64,000 nucleotides of DNA from an uncultured Burkholderiaceae bacterium (lineage in GTDB: Bacteria; Pseudomonadota; Gammaproteobacteria; Burkholderiales; Burkholderiaceae): NCBI GenBank assembly GCA_937871985.1, contig CALMPB010000327.1, positions 1 to 64,000 of the forward strand, in the 5' to 3' direction. Every line of letters begins with the position of its first letter. Within the stretch, counting starts at the first letter, position 1. The position numbers were made by a program, and so were the translations under genes. The notes under the pieces are model-generated. The model was not told the origin of the DNA. It saw only the letters and a list, made by a program, of their open reading frames with translations, and made no database searches. Shown here piece after piece: positions 36,426-45,536 of this stretch.

Positions 36426-36707
36426 ATGAATGCACTTGTTGAGCAATACTGGGCTCGAGCACTGAAAATCGCGCGCCAATACGAAGCCGGCGATTTCGCT
36501 TTTGCTGACCTCACGGGCCTGGGCGAAGAGTTTGCCGCCTCTTTCACGGAGCAAATCAACGAACTCCCCGAAGCGACTCGCAATGCCCAGTCTGCAGCCA
36601 TGGAAGCCAAGCTGCAACAGGGCCTTGCCGCCAGCGGCATCAGCGAAAACGCCTCGCAGGCATTAAACGAACTGCTCGTTTCAATCACGCGCACCCCCAT
36701 CTACTAA
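36426..36707 (+). CDS. Hypothetical protein, 93 residues
   Basis: Unrecognised small acidic soluble protein beginning MNALVEQYWARALKIARQYEAGDF. It is mostly predicted helical (GLGEEFAASFTEQINEL, AQSAAMEAKLQQGLAASGI) with no cysteines, no signal peptide and no membrane segment. It is likely real because ACAGGAG precedes the ATG at a good distance and a clear Rho-independent terminator follows 34 bp after the stop. It stands alone between the pil operon and tRNA-Lys. Function unknown. Confidence 0.65.
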   Translation: MNALVEQYWARALKIARQYEAGDFAFADLTGLGEEFAASFTEQINELPEATRNAQSAAMEAKLQQGLAASGISENASQALNELLVSITRTPIY

Positions 36708-36741
36708 GCCTGCCGAAACTTATCCCAAGACGTATTGCCAA

Positions 36742-36770
36742 AGCCGGATGTCTCGTCCGGCTTTCTTTTT
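36742..36770 (+). terminator. Rho-independent terminator of the 93-residue gene
   Basis: Stem AGCCGGA (36742-36748) pairs with TCCGGCT (36756-36762) around a 7-nt loop, followed by a T-rich TTCTTTTT tract on the plus strand. Confidence 0.85.
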
Positions 36771-36829
36771 GCCACCGGACGGCGCACAAACAAGCAGCGA
36801 TGCCAAGAACATATACGGGCCCAAAAGCA

Positions 36830-36852
36830 AAAAGCCCCTTGAGAGGGCTTTT
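36830..36852 (-). terminator. Second terminator downstream of tRNA-Lys
   Basis: AAAAGCCC (36830-36837) pairs with GGGCTTTT (36845-36852). In the minus direction the stem continues into TTTTTGCTTTT, so it probably backs up the tRNA terminator at 36949-36966. Confidence 0.65.
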
Positions 36853-36948
36853 ACGCCAAGAGAATATGCTGCCTGTGTGTTTGTCACCTGCGCATCTGCC
36901 GCCCATATTGATTCTTTGAATTGCGCCGTCAGTGCCCAAAAAAGCAAA

Positions 36949-36966
36949 GCCGCCTGAAAAGGCGGC
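36949..36966 (-). terminator. Rho-independent terminator of tRNA-Lys
   Basis: Perfect stem GCCGCCT (36949-36955) and AGGCGGC (36960-36966) with a GAAA loop on the plus strand. On the minus strand it is followed by TTTGCTTTTTT, placing it about 25 bp after the tRNA 3' end. The plus side also has a T-run, so it may work both ways. Confidence 0.8.
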
Positions 36967-36988
36967 TGCAAGTTTTTTCAAGGCATTT

Positions 36989-37064
36989 TGGTGGGGCCTG
37001 TGGGACTCGAACCCACGACCAAAAGATTAAGAGTCTTCTGCTCTACCAGCTGAGCTAAAGCCCC
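36989..37064 (-). tRNA. tRNA-Lys(CTT), CCA encoded
   Basis: The minus strand folds as a full cloverleaf. The acceptor GGGGCTT pairs with AGGCCCC. The D-arm is GCTC/GAGC, and the anticodon stem GAAGA/TCTTT encloses the loop CTCTTAA with anticodon CTT. The T-arm is GTGGG TTCGAGT CCCAC. The discriminator base A at 36992 is followed by an encoded CCA (36989-36991). CTT reads AAG lysine codons. Confidence 0.96.
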
Positions 37065-37082
37065 ATGCCTGAAAAGAGAGCT

Positions 37083-37111
37083 ATTCTAGCATCTTTTTTA
37101 TGATGCCGCAA
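37083..37111 (-). promoter_or_regulatory. tRNA-Lys promoter
   Basis: On the minus strand TTGCGG (37106-37111) and TAGAAT (37083-37088) are separated by exactly 17 bp. The start point would be a few bases ahead of the tRNA, within CTCTCTTTTCAGGCAT. Confidence 0.7.
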
Positions 37112-37204
37112 AAGGCCGTGACTGATTGGCTGTATGCGCATCCGGCGCCTGGATCAGTCAGGTTTTTCATGGCTTCGCGGCTTCTTAACAGGTGTTGACA
37201 GGCC

Positions 37205-38587
<1,383 letters not shown>

Positions 38588-38777
38588 TCACGTAACTGAA
38601 AAATCAGCCGGCATTTTAACATTCGCGCCGTCGGCGGCCTTTGCCGTGGCAAGCGAAGCATATAAACCACACATTCGGCGCCGGGCTTTTTCTGCACGGA
38701 CAAGAGGGTCTGTTGCCGGCACTGCGTCCCGGGTATCCCTGCTATACTTTTCCGGCCAGTAACTTCCTTAGGTAGCC

Positions 38778-39392
38778 ATGAAACTGATTGGTTCGCTGAC
38801 TAGCCCTTATACCCGCAAAGTGCGGGTGGTAATGACTGAAAAAAAACTCGAATACGAGCTGATTCTTGAAGACGTCTGGTCGAGCACAACGCAAATCCAG
38901 ACCTACAACCCTCTGGGCAAAGTTCCCTGTCTGGTCATGGACGACACAGGCTGCCTGTTCGATTCGCGCGTCATCGTCGAATACCTCGATACGCTTTCGC
39001 CCGTTGGCCGCCTCATCCCTCAGGCCAGCCGCGACCGCACGGCAACGCGCTGCTGGGAAGCCATTGCCGACGGGGTGCTCGACGCGGCCGTCGCCATCAA
39101 TATCGAGAACACCAAGCGGCCGGCCGAATTGCGTAGCGAAGACTGGGTGCAGCGCCAAATGGGAAAAATCACCACGGCGCTGGAATTCATGGATGCCGAA
39201 CTGGACAGCCACGCTTTCTGCATGGGCATCAACTTCAGCCTGGCCGATGTTGCCGTGGGCTGTGCGCTGGGCTATCTGGACTTGCGCTTTCCCAACCTGG
39301 ACTGGCGCAAACAATTCGGCAATCTCGCCGTGCTCAACGAAAAACTGCAGGCCCGTCCTTCCTTTATCGGTTCGGCGCCGCCAAAGCCATAA
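38778..39392 (+). CDS. Glutathione S-transferase family protein
   Basis: A 204-residue protein with the thioredoxin-like N-domain (MKLIGSLTSPYTRKVRVVMTEK), where Ser9 or nearby Thr/Tyr would activate glutathione. The GSH-binding block YNPLGKVPCLVMDD near residue 49 is followed by LFDSRVIVEYLD. The C-terminal helical domain has FSLADVAVGCALGYLDLR with the N-capping box. It resembles the YibF-type bacterial GSTs of uncertain substrate. A TATACT -10-like hexamer lies at 38743-38748. Confidence 0.88.
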   Translation: MKLIGSLTSPYTRKVRVVMTEKKLEYELILEDVWSSTTQIQTYNPLGKVPCLVMDDTGCLFDSRVIVEYLDTLSPVGRLIPQASRDRTATRCWEAIADGVLDAAVAINIENTKRPAELRSEDWVQRQMGKITTALEFMDAELDSHAFCMGINFSLADVAVGCALGYLDLRFPNLDWRKQFGNLAVLNEKLQARPSFIGSAPPKP

Positions 39393-39400
39393 AAATAAAT

Positions 39401-39423
39401 ACCTGCATAGCAAATACGCAGGT
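39401..39423 (-). terminator. Possible terminator after the 39.5-kb hypothetical gene
   Basis: ACCTGC (39401-39406) pairs with GCAGGT (39418-39423); in the minus direction it is followed by ATTTATTTTTA. The stem is short, so confidence is moderate. It would end the leftward transcript of the small paralogous genes. Confidence 0.5.
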
Positions 39424-39462
39424 GGAAAATGCTCTGATGACGGATGCGCAGATACGATTCCG

Positions 39463-39804
39463 TCAATGCAGATGCGATTCGTTCGAGCGCTTCAGCAGCG
39501 CAATGAGGTGCTCTTTCAGCCCCGACGAAAACAAGGGAACGAATTCCAGGCAATGGTTGCTGTTGATGATGGAACGCAACTGGATGGACTGGTTCCGGAA
39601 TGCCTGGGTGCCCCTGGCGTTTTTGTCGTAGGCCTGCAAAAGCTTGTTGGCGGCCGCCTGCGCCTGGAACAGATTGGCTTCGGGCGAGCCTTCCAGCGCC
39701 GCATAGTGCTTGAGCAGATTTTCCATATCGTCCAGGAACAGGCCCAGCGCCTGGCTGCCCCGGCAGTCCGCGCGCTCGTAACCCCAGTTCATCGGCTTGG
39801 TCAT
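39463..39804 (-). CDS. Hypothetical protein, paralogue of the next gene
   Basis: A 113-residue soluble protein of unknown function beginning MTKPMNWGYERADCRGSQAL. It shares a pattern with the neighbouring product at 39866-40231. Both have a W-G-(Y/F) start followed by C-x-G, then AQxAxxxLLxxYxxxxxxxxAFxxQSIxL. This suggests a tandem duplication. No signal peptide or membrane helix is seen. The two genes lie head to tail, 61 bp apart. Confidence 0.65.
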   Translation of the reverse strand: MTKPMNWGYERADCRGSQALGLFLDDMENLLKHYAALEGSPEANLFQAQAAANKLLQAYDKNARGTQAFRNQSIQLRSIINSNHCLEFVPLFSSGLKEHLIALLKRSNESHLH

Positions 39805-39865
39805 GCTTGCTCCGCAATGGTGCCAGGCATTGCCCGGCCGTGAATGGAGGCCGATACGGGATCGG

Positions 39866-40231
39866 TCAGTTTATGGTTTGCGTCGCCTGCAACTGCGACT
39901 GCATTTCAAGGATAAGCTCTTCGAGTTCGGGCGAGGTCTGCAGCGCCAGCACGGGCGTGCCCTCGGCATCGGAGCCGTCGCGCTCGAGCTTCAAGGTGAT
40001 GCTTTGGCCTTCGAACGCTTTGGGATTGGCCTGGATTTGCACATATTGGTTGAGCAGGCGATCGACCGCCTTTTGCGCCTCGGTCAGTTGTACGGCCAGG
40101 GGCGACTCGGCGTGAAGCTTGAACTGCTGCTCGATGGTTTTGGCCAGATCCCAGCTGAAGAACAGAATGGCATTGTAGCCATGGCATTCGGGGTGCAGGA
40201 AACCCCAGGATTCATTTTGTGAGGGATTCAA
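39866..40231 (-). CDS. Hypothetical protein, paralogue of the previous gene
   Basis: A protein of about 121 residues if read from a TTG giving (M)NPSQNESWGFLHPECHGYNA. Its core aligns with the 113-residue neighbour: WGF...C.G...F, then EAQKAVDRLLNQYVQIQANPKAFEGQSITLKL. The start is uncertain: ATGs at 40306 and 40345 are in frame but lack ribosome-binding sites. The TTG was preferred because homology with the neighbour begins just after it. Function unknown. Confidence 0.55.
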   Translation of the reverse strand: MNPSQNESWGFLHPECHGYNAILFFSWDLAKTIEQQFKLHAESPLAVQLTEAQKAVDRLLNQYVQIQANPKAFEGQSITLKLERDGSDAEGTPVLALQTSPELEELILEMQSQLQATQTIN

Positions 40232-40350
40232 AATAATACGTTCCGGTGTTGCGGGCTTGGGCTGAATGTGAGCTGAACGGCTCGAGGGGCATATTGCGGC
40301 GTGCATCGCCGGGTTGGCGCCCCGTAACGCGCCGCCCGGGCGCATGGGGT

Positions 40351-40833
40351 TCAGCGTTTACGTGTCAGTGTCTTACCGTCGTAGATGTAAGTGTCTATTT
40401 TATCCGGCTTTTCGGCATTCGGGGTCTGCACCAGGAAACGTCGGCCCTTGGCCGTCACCTTCACTTGCGTGCTGCATGAACCAAAAGGCGGCGAGACGGT
40501 ATAGCCCTTGTCGCGCAGGATGACCCAACGGTACCTGACGGGGCATTTTTCGTTGCCGTCGCTGATGGACACCAGCGCCGCCTCGGCTTTGGGCAGGCTG
40601 AAGGCATAGGTGATGTTCAACAGCCCTTCGATGGGCGGGCTGATTTCAGTATCGTCGATTTTCAGGCGCGATTCGTACAGGTATTCGTAGGACTTTATCC
40701 CCAGCGTGCCGTAGGGGGTAACGACATTCAGCCTGGATGGCAAAGGAGGCCACTTTTCCTGGGCAGCGGCGGCCTGGCCGCATAACACGATAGGCAGAAG
40801 GAATCCGGCGGAAGCCAAAATAAACTGACGCAT
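40351..40833 (-). CDS. Hypothetical secreted protein
   Basis: A 160-residue protein with a clear signal peptide (MRQFILASAGFLLPIVLCGQAAAAQE, cleavage likely after AAA). The mature part has two cysteines (NEKCPVRYRWVIL and PFGSCSTQV) that could form a disulfide, and a beta-rich look. No family was recognised. It is upstream of the two paralogous small genes on the same strand and may share their transcript. Confidence 0.65.
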   Translation of the reverse strand: MRQFILASAGFLLPIVLCGQAAAAQEKWPPLPSRLNVVTPYGTLGIKSYEYLYESRLKIDDTEISPPIEGLLNITYAFSLPKAEAALVSISDGNEKCPVRYRWVILRDKGYTVSPPFGSCSTQVKVTAKGRRFLVQTPNAEKPDKIDTYIYDGKTLTRKR

Positions 40834-41014
40834 ATTGCCTGTGGATGGGTGTCTGGGCAGATGGTGGCGTGCACGAGTTTGGCCTGCTGCACTACCGTAT
40901 CTGTGTCGCGGCTGGTTCGCGTGAATTGCCACGTTTTGTAAAGGCTATTACATAGTATTTTGAATGGCTGGGCAAATGGCGTCAAGGCGAGACCTTCCAA
41001 GAGCCTTGCAGGCC

Positions 41015-41215
41015 TCAACGCGAGGTGGCCATCATGTAAAGCAGCGCCACAAGCAGCAGCGCGAAATACACGATGACGCCGGCCAAAATGCTTTGCCCCG
41101 CGATCCGCAGCTTTTGCAGCAGCGTCGGCGCGGGCCCGAGCCGGCTGTTACGCACGGCCCACCACCACATGCCGGCGGCGCCCAGTATGCTGAGCAGGAG
41201 GATTCCGATTTTCAT
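41015..41215 (-). CDS. Small membrane protein, 66 residues
   Basis: Two predicted membrane helices: residues 3-20 (IGILLLSILGAAGMWWWA) and 41-62 (QSILAGVIVYFALLLVALLY) around a short basic loop. The function is not recognised. It lies 90 bp downstream of mnmA on the same strand and could be co-transcribed. Confidence 0.6.
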   Translation of the reverse strand: MKIGILLLSILGAAGMWWWAVRNSRLGPAPTLLQKLRIAGQSILAGVIVYFALLLVALLYMMATSR

Positions 41216-41305
41216 CCGGCCATTCTAACGGATGCGCTTCCGGACGGTTCTTGCCGTGGCTGGGCCCAAAAGCCTCGCTGGGCCTTCGAGCGCGGCAGCC
41301 CGAAT

Positions 41306-42421
41306 TTACACGATGATGCCGCCGCCCAGGCACACATCGCCGTCGTACAGCACGGCCGACTGGCCGGGAGTAACCGCCCACTGCGCTTCGCGGAACTCCA
41401 GCGCAAAGCCGTCTTGCCGGGCAAAGGGCAGCACGCAGGCGGCATCCGACTGGCGATAGCGCGTTTTGGCCGTGTAATCGCCCGGCTCGGGGGTATGGCC
41501 GGCAACCCAGTTGCTGTCCTGGGCGTTCAATTTCCCGCTCAGCAGCCAGGGGTGGTCGTGCCCTTGAACCACATACAAGGTATTGGTTTCCAGATCCTTG
41601 CGCGCGGTATACCAGGCGTCGGCCGTGCCGTCCTGGCGCTGCCGGCCCTTCACGCCGCCTATGCCCAGGCCTTTGCGCTGCCCCAGGGTATAAAACGACA
41701 ATCCTTGATGCTGGCCCACGACAACCCCTTCGGGCGTCTTGATGGGCCCGGGCTGCGTGGGCAGGTACCGATTCAGGAACTCCCGGAACGGGCGTTCGCC
41801 AATAAAGCATATGCCGGTGGAGTCTTTCTTGGCCGCATTCGGCAGTTGCAATGACGCCGCGATGCGCCGTACCTCCGTCTTGGGCAGTTCGCCCAGGGGA
41901 AACAGGGTTCTCGACAACTGCGCCTGGTTCAGACGGTGCAGAAAATAGCTTTGATCCTTGGTGTGATCCAGCGCCTTGAGCAACTGGTACTGCACGCGGC
42001 CGCCCTCCTCCACAGCGCGCACGCGCGCGTAATGGCCCGTGGCGATGCGTTCGGCGCCCAGCGACATGGCATGGTCCAGGAAGGCCTTGAACTTGATTTC
42101 GGCATTGCACAGCACGTCGGGATTGGGGGTGCGGCCAGCCGAGTACTCGCGCAGGAAATCGGCGAAGACGCGGTCTTTGTATTCCGCCGCGAAGTTCACC
42201 GCCTCGATTTCAATGCCGATGAGATCGGCTACGCTGGCCGCGTCGATCCAGTCCTGGCGCGTCGAGCAATACTCGGAATCGTCGTCGTCCTCCCAGTTCT
42301 TCATGAACAGGCCGACGACTTCGTAGCCCTGCTCCTTGAGCAGCCAGGCCGTTACCGACGAATCAACGCCCCCCGACATGCCGACGACGACACGTCCTTT
42401 CGATGCAGATAAATGAGTCAT
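41306..42421 (-). CDS. mnmA: tRNA-specific 2-thiouridylase MnmA
   Basis: Thiolates U34 of tRNA-Lys, -Glu and -Gln using ATP and sulfur relayed through Tus proteins. It has 371 residues. The PP-loop is [13 protein letters not shown] near residue 11. The two catalytic cysteines are in [16 protein letters not shown] near residue 104 and [13 protein letters not shown] near residue 202. A TusA-like carrier is encoded at 7844 in this window. Confidence 0.97.
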   Translation of the reverse strand: MTHLSASKGRVVVGMSGGVDSSVTAWLLKEQGYEVVGLFMKNWEDDDDSEYCSTRQDWIDAASVADLIGIEIEAVNFAAEYKDRVFADFLREYSAGRTPNPDVLCNAEIKFKAFLDHAMSLGAERIATGHYARVRAVEEGGRVQYQLLKALDHTKDQSYFLHRLNQAQLSRTLFPLGELPKTEVRRIAASLQLPNAAKKDSTGICFIGERPFREFLNRYLPTQPGPIKTPEGVVVGQHQGLSFYTLGQRKGLGIGGVKGRQRQDGTADAWYTARKDLETNTLYVVQGHDHPWLLSGKLNAQDSNWVAGHTPEPGDYTAKTRYRQSDAACVLPFARQDGFALEFREAQWAVTPGQSAVLYDGDVCLGGGIIV

Positions 42422-42517
42422 GGCGGTATTTTAATCGGATCCGCCCAACCCGATTCACATGCGGGCGCCCAGGCCCACATGCGCGGCAGCCGCCATGGCA
42501 CCGATGGCCTTCCACCC

Positions 42518-43942
42518 TTAGGCGGGCGGGATGACCTTCCCGGGGTTCAGGATGTTGTTGGGGTCGAAAGCCTGCTTGATGGACTGCATCAGATCGAGCG
42601 CATCCCGTCCGTGCTCGGCCTGCATGAAGTCCATTTTGTGCAGCCCCACGCCATGCTCGCCGGTGCACGTTCCGTCCATGGCGATGGCGCGGGCCACGAT
42701 ATTGTGATTGATGCGTTCGGACTCGTCCCATTCCGCCGGATCATTGGGATCGAGCATCATCTGCACGTGGAAATTGCCGTCGCCCACGTGCCCGACGATG
42801 ATGTACGGAAAGCTCGCCTGCTCGAGCTCGGCGGCGGTTTCCGAGACGCAATCGGCCAGCCTCGAAATAGGCACGCACACATCGGTGGTGTTCGAGCGCG
42901 ACCCCGGCCGCGTATGCAGGCCGGCGAAGTACGCATTGTGCCGGGCCGCCCACAACCGTGAACGGTCTTCGGGGTGTTCGGCCCATTCGAACGCCATGCC
43001 CCCGTTGCCCGAGGTGATTTCCTGCACCGTCTGCGCCTGCTCGCGCACACCATTGGGGCTGCCATGGAACTCGAACAACAGCAGCGGCGATTCGTGCAGA
43101 TTGAGCTTGCTGTAGGCATTGATGGCCTTGACGCCGGCCAGGTCCATGAACTCGACGCGCGCCACCGGCACGCCCATTTGTATGATCTCGATGACGCTTT
43201 GCACCGCGGCATGCATGGTAGGGAAATTACAGACCGCCGCCGAAATGGCCTCGGGCTGGGGATAAAGCCTGACGGTTATCTCGGTGATGATGCCCAGCGT
43301 GCCTTCGCTGCCGACGAACAGGCGGGTCAGGTCGTAGCCGGCCGAGGACTTGCGCGCGCGATTCGCGGTATGGATGATGCGCCCGTCGGCCAGAACGACT
43401 TTGAGGTTCATGACGTTTTCGCGCATGGTGCCGTAGCGCACGGCATTGGTGCCCGAAGCCCGCGTGGCCGTCATGCCGCCCAGACTGGCGTCCGCCCCCG
43501 GGTCGATGGGGAAAAACAGGCCGGTATCGCGGATTTCGGTATTGAGCTGCTTGCGGGTAACCCCCGCCTGCACCGTGACGGTGAGGTCTTCGGGGTTGAC
43601 GGCGACGATTTGGTTCATGCCCGACAGATCGAGGCAGATGCCTCCCTGCACGGCCAGGATATGGCCTTCGAGCGACGATCCGGTGCCGTAGGCGATGAGC
43701 GGCACCCGATGCTGGTGGCAATGCCGGGCCACCCAGGCGACGTCTTCGGTGCTTTGGGCGTAGACAACGCCGTCGGGCAGGATGGCCGGATACGCGGATT
43801 CGTCGCGGCCGTGGTGCTCGCGCACGCTCTGGGCCAAGGAAAAGCGCTCGCCGAAATGCGCCTTGAGCGCTTCGAGGAAGCCTGCCGGTATCGGGCGGGG
43901 CCGGGCTTGCAACTGCATTAAGGCACTCAAATGAAACTCCAT
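42518..43942 (-). CDS. FAD-binding D-lactate dehydrogenase/glycolate-oxidase-like flavoprotein
   Basis: A protein of about 474 residues in the vanillyl-alcohol-oxidase/PCMH FAD family. The FAD PP-loop is LIAYGTGSSLEGHILA near residue 85, with DPGADASLGGMTATRASGTNAVRYG following. The C-terminal VGHVGDGNFHVQMM and DGTCTGEHGVGLHK blocks carry the substrate/metal histidines of bacterial and mitochondrial D-lactate dehydrogenases. D-2-hydroxyacid oxidation is likely, but the exact substrate is open. The start may be 43942 or the ATG at 43918; neither has a good ribosome-binding site. Confidence 0.88.
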   Translation of the reverse strand: MEFHLSALMQLQARPRPIPAGFLEALKAHFGERFSLAQSVREHHGRDESAYPAILPDGVVYAQSTEDVAWVARHCHQHRVPLIAYGTGSSLEGHILAVQGGICLDLSGMNQIVAVNPEDLTVTVQAGVTRKQLNTEIRDTGLFFPIDPGADASLGGMTATRASGTNAVRYGTMRENVMNLKVVLADGRIIHTANRARKSSAGYDLTRLFVGSEGTLGIITEITVRLYPQPEAISAAVCNFPTMHAAVQSVIEIIQMGVPVARVEFMDLAGVKAINAYSKLNLHESPLLLFEFHGSPNGVREQAQTVQEITSGNGGMAFEWAEHPEDRSRLWAARHNAYFAGLHTRPGSRSNTTDVCVPISRLADCVSETAAELEQASFPYIIVGHVGDGNFHVQMMLDPNDPAEWDESERINHNIVARAIAMDGTCTGEHGVGLHKMDFMQAEHGRDALDLMQSIKQAFDPNNILNPGKVIPPA

Positions 43943-44004
43943 TGCACCATGGGATATGATGCCGCCGCCCGATGCCCGCGGAGCAGCGCCCCGCGAACCG
44001 GGCG

Positions 44005-45081
44005 CTACGCGGCAGCCGAGTGCGCGGCAACCTTGCGGCGGTTCTTTACTGCCTGGGACAGACGCTCGAGAACCTGAACGGAAGTGTCCCAGTCGATGCA
44101 GCCATCGGTAATGCTTTGGCCATATACCAGCGGCTGGCCGGCGACGAGATCCTGGCGGCCGCCAACCAGATGGCTTTCCACCATGACGCCGCAAAGCCGG
44201 TTTTCACCGCCCTCGAGCTGGACGGCGATGTCGTCCAGGACCTTGGGCTGGTTGCGGTAGTCTTTATTGCTGTTGGCATGGCTGGCATCGACCATGAGGC
44301 GTTGCGGCAGCCCCGCCTTGGCCAGCGCCTGGCACGCCGCTTCGACATTGGCAGCATCGTAGTTGGGTACTTTACCGCCCCGCAGGATGACGTGGCAATC
44401 ATCGTTTCCAACAGTTGACACAATCGCCGAATGCCCGCCCTTGGTAACCGAAAGAAAATGATGGGACTGCGAAGCGGCGTTGATGGCGTCGACGGCGATT
44501 TTCACATTGCCGTCGGTGCCGTTCTTGAACCCCACCGGACACGACAGGCCGGAGGCGAGTTCGCGGTGCACCTGGCTTTCGGTGGTGCGCGCGCCGATGG
44601 CCCCCCAGGACACCAGGTCGGCAATGTATTGCGGCGTGATCATGTCCAGGAACTCGCAGCCGGCGGGCAGGCCAAGCTCGTTGATCTGGATAAGCAGTTT
44701 GCGGGCCGTGCGCAGCCCCAGGTTGATGTTGAAGCTGCCGTCCAGCCCCGGATCGTTGATCAGCCCCTTCCAGCCGACCGTCGTGCGGGGCTTCTCGAAA
44801 TACACCCGCATGATGATCTCGAGCTCGTCTTTATACAGGTCGCGCTGCGCCTTGAGACGGCGGGCGTAGTCCAGGGCGCCTTCCGTGTTATGGATGGAAC
44901 ACGGCCCGATGACGACCACCAGCCGGTCGTCCTTGCCGTGCAGGACATCGTGCACAGCCCGGCGCGCTGCGTACACGGTGGAAGAAACCTCTGTGGAGCT
45001 TGGGAATTCGCGCATGACATGCGCAGGTGGGCTGAGTTCCTTGATTTCGCGGATCCGTAAATCGTCAGTATTGTGTGACAC
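44005..45081 (-). CDS. aroG: 3-deoxy-D-arabino-heptulosonate 7-phosphate (DAHP) synthase, class I (AroFGH type)
   Basis: First enzyme of the shikimate pathway: PEP plus erythrose-4-phosphate gives DAHP. It has 358 residues starting SHNTDDLRIREIKELSPPAHVM, the N-terminus shared by AroF/AroG/AroH. The metal-site motif is VVVIGPCSIHN near residue 57, plus TTVGWKGLINDP and MVDASHANSNKDY. A GTG start was chosen because GGAG lies 7 nt upstream and it gives the conserved N-terminus. Feedback specificity (Phe or Tyr) cannot be read reliably. Upstream is an attenuator with a Tyr/Phe-rich leader peptide, so expression probably responds to aromatic aminoacyl-tRNA. Confidence 0.95.
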   Translation of the reverse strand: MSHNTDDLRIREIKELSPPAHVMREFPSSTEVSSTVYAARRAVHDVLHGKDDRLVVVIGPCSIHNTEGALDYARRLKAQRDLYKDELEIIMRVYFEKPRTTVGWKGLINDPGLDGSFNINLGLRTARKLLIQINELGLPAGCEFLDMITPQYIADLVSWGAIGARTTESQVHRELASGLSCPVGFKNGTDGNVKIAVDAINAASQSHHFLSVTKGGHSAIVSTVGNDDCHVILRGGKVPNYDAANVEAACQALAKAGLPQRLMVDASHANSNKDYRNQPKVLDDIAVQLEGGENRLCGVMVESHLVGGRQDLVAGQPLVYGQSITDGCIDWDTSVQVLERLSQAVKNRRKVAAHSAAA

Positions 45082-45121
45082 GAGTTGCTCCAGGGGTTGA
45101 TGCCAACTTAGCAAGCGATAT

Positions 45122-45158
45122 AAAAAAAGCCGCCAAGCTACTAAGCTGGCGGCTTTTT
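45122..45158 (-). terminator. Attenuator terminator in the aroG leader
   Basis: AAAAAGCCGCC (45124-45134) pairs with GGCGGCTTTTT (45148-45158). AGCT/AGCT extends the stem across a single bulged A to leave a 4-nt loop. On the minus strand the stem runs into a tract of seven T, a textbook Rho-independent terminator. It sits 41 bp upstream of the aroG start codon and downstream of the leader peptide, so it must act before aroG. Confidence 0.9.
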
Positions 45159-45171
45159 GGGAATTTGGCTT

Positions 45172-45255
45172 TTACTGCGTACAACGTTTCCCTTCCTCCA
45201 CCAGCGGTGTTGGAAAAGCAAAATAAAAGAAGTAAACCAAAGAAACGTTGTTCAT
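45172..45255 (-). CDS. aroG leader peptide with Tyr/Phe control codons
   Basis: A 27-codon open frame starting ATG at 45255 and ending TAA at 45172-45174. The peptide starts MNNVSL, continues VYFFYFAF at residues 7-14 and ends KRCTQ. Six of the seven residues 8-14 are Tyr or Phe. It lies just upstream of the aroG attenuator terminator, the position of classic pheA/trp-type leader peptides. The leader segment at 45198-45205 (minus GCTGGTGG) can pair with terminator arm 45145-45152 (minus CCGCCAGC), giving an antiterminator. No ribosome-binding site is visible; the predicted transcript start coincides with the ATG, so it may be leaderless. Confidence 0.82.
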   Translation of the reverse strand: MNNVSLVYFFYFAFPTPLVEEGKRCTQ

Positions 45256-45261
45256 AGATAA

Positions 45262-45290
45262 ATCCTAGCACAATTTTTTTTCCACGCCAA
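45262..45290 (-). promoter_or_regulatory. Promoter of the aroG leader
   Basis: On the minus strand TTGGCG (45285-45290) and TAGGAT (45262-45267) are separated by 17 bp. The expected start, 7 nt downstream, is about 45255, the first base of the leader-peptide ATG. Confidence 0.65.
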
Positions 45291-45367
45291 GAAAAACCAC
45301 CGGGAAAGCCGCCTGGCGCCTACCCAAAAGCAACAATCGCGTCCGCTTGATCCATCTCATAATTAAT

Positions 45368-45411
45368 TTGAGTTGAAATGATTAATTAGGTTATGATTTT
45401 CATAGAAATCA
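45368..45411 (+). promoter_or_regulatory. ehu promoter with EctR-type operator
   Basis: TTGAGT (45368-45373) and TATGAT (45392-45397) are 18 bp apart. An 18-bp inverted repeat TGATTT-n6-AAATCA occupies 45394-45411 and starts inside the -10. Read with the -10, TATGATTTTCATAGAAATCA closely matches the ectR promoter element at 52507-52526 (minus). A shared MarR-family operator is inferred. Confidence 0.75.
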
Positions 45412-45536
45412 ATATCGAGAACAATTTGCTCATGACCGGGGCAGGCATCGCCAACGGCCTGCATTCCGCTTCGGCATCCGCCGCGAAGTCCGCTCCCGGC
45501 TGAGGAGGGGCAACTTCCACCGCAAAAGGACGACCC

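Noticed and set aside
36720..36971. 83-codon frame between the 93-residue gene and tRNA-Lys
   Set aside because: It spans three terminator hairpins and has no ribosome-binding site.
45065..45271. 68-codon frame overlapping the aroG leader
   Set aside because: It runs through the terminator hairpin in another frame; the 27-codon frame has the Tyr/Phe run and stops before the terminator.
45432..45503. 23-codon frame in the ehuB leader
   Set aside because: Ala/Ser-rich, no ribosome-binding site and no control codons or terminator, unlike the aroG leader.
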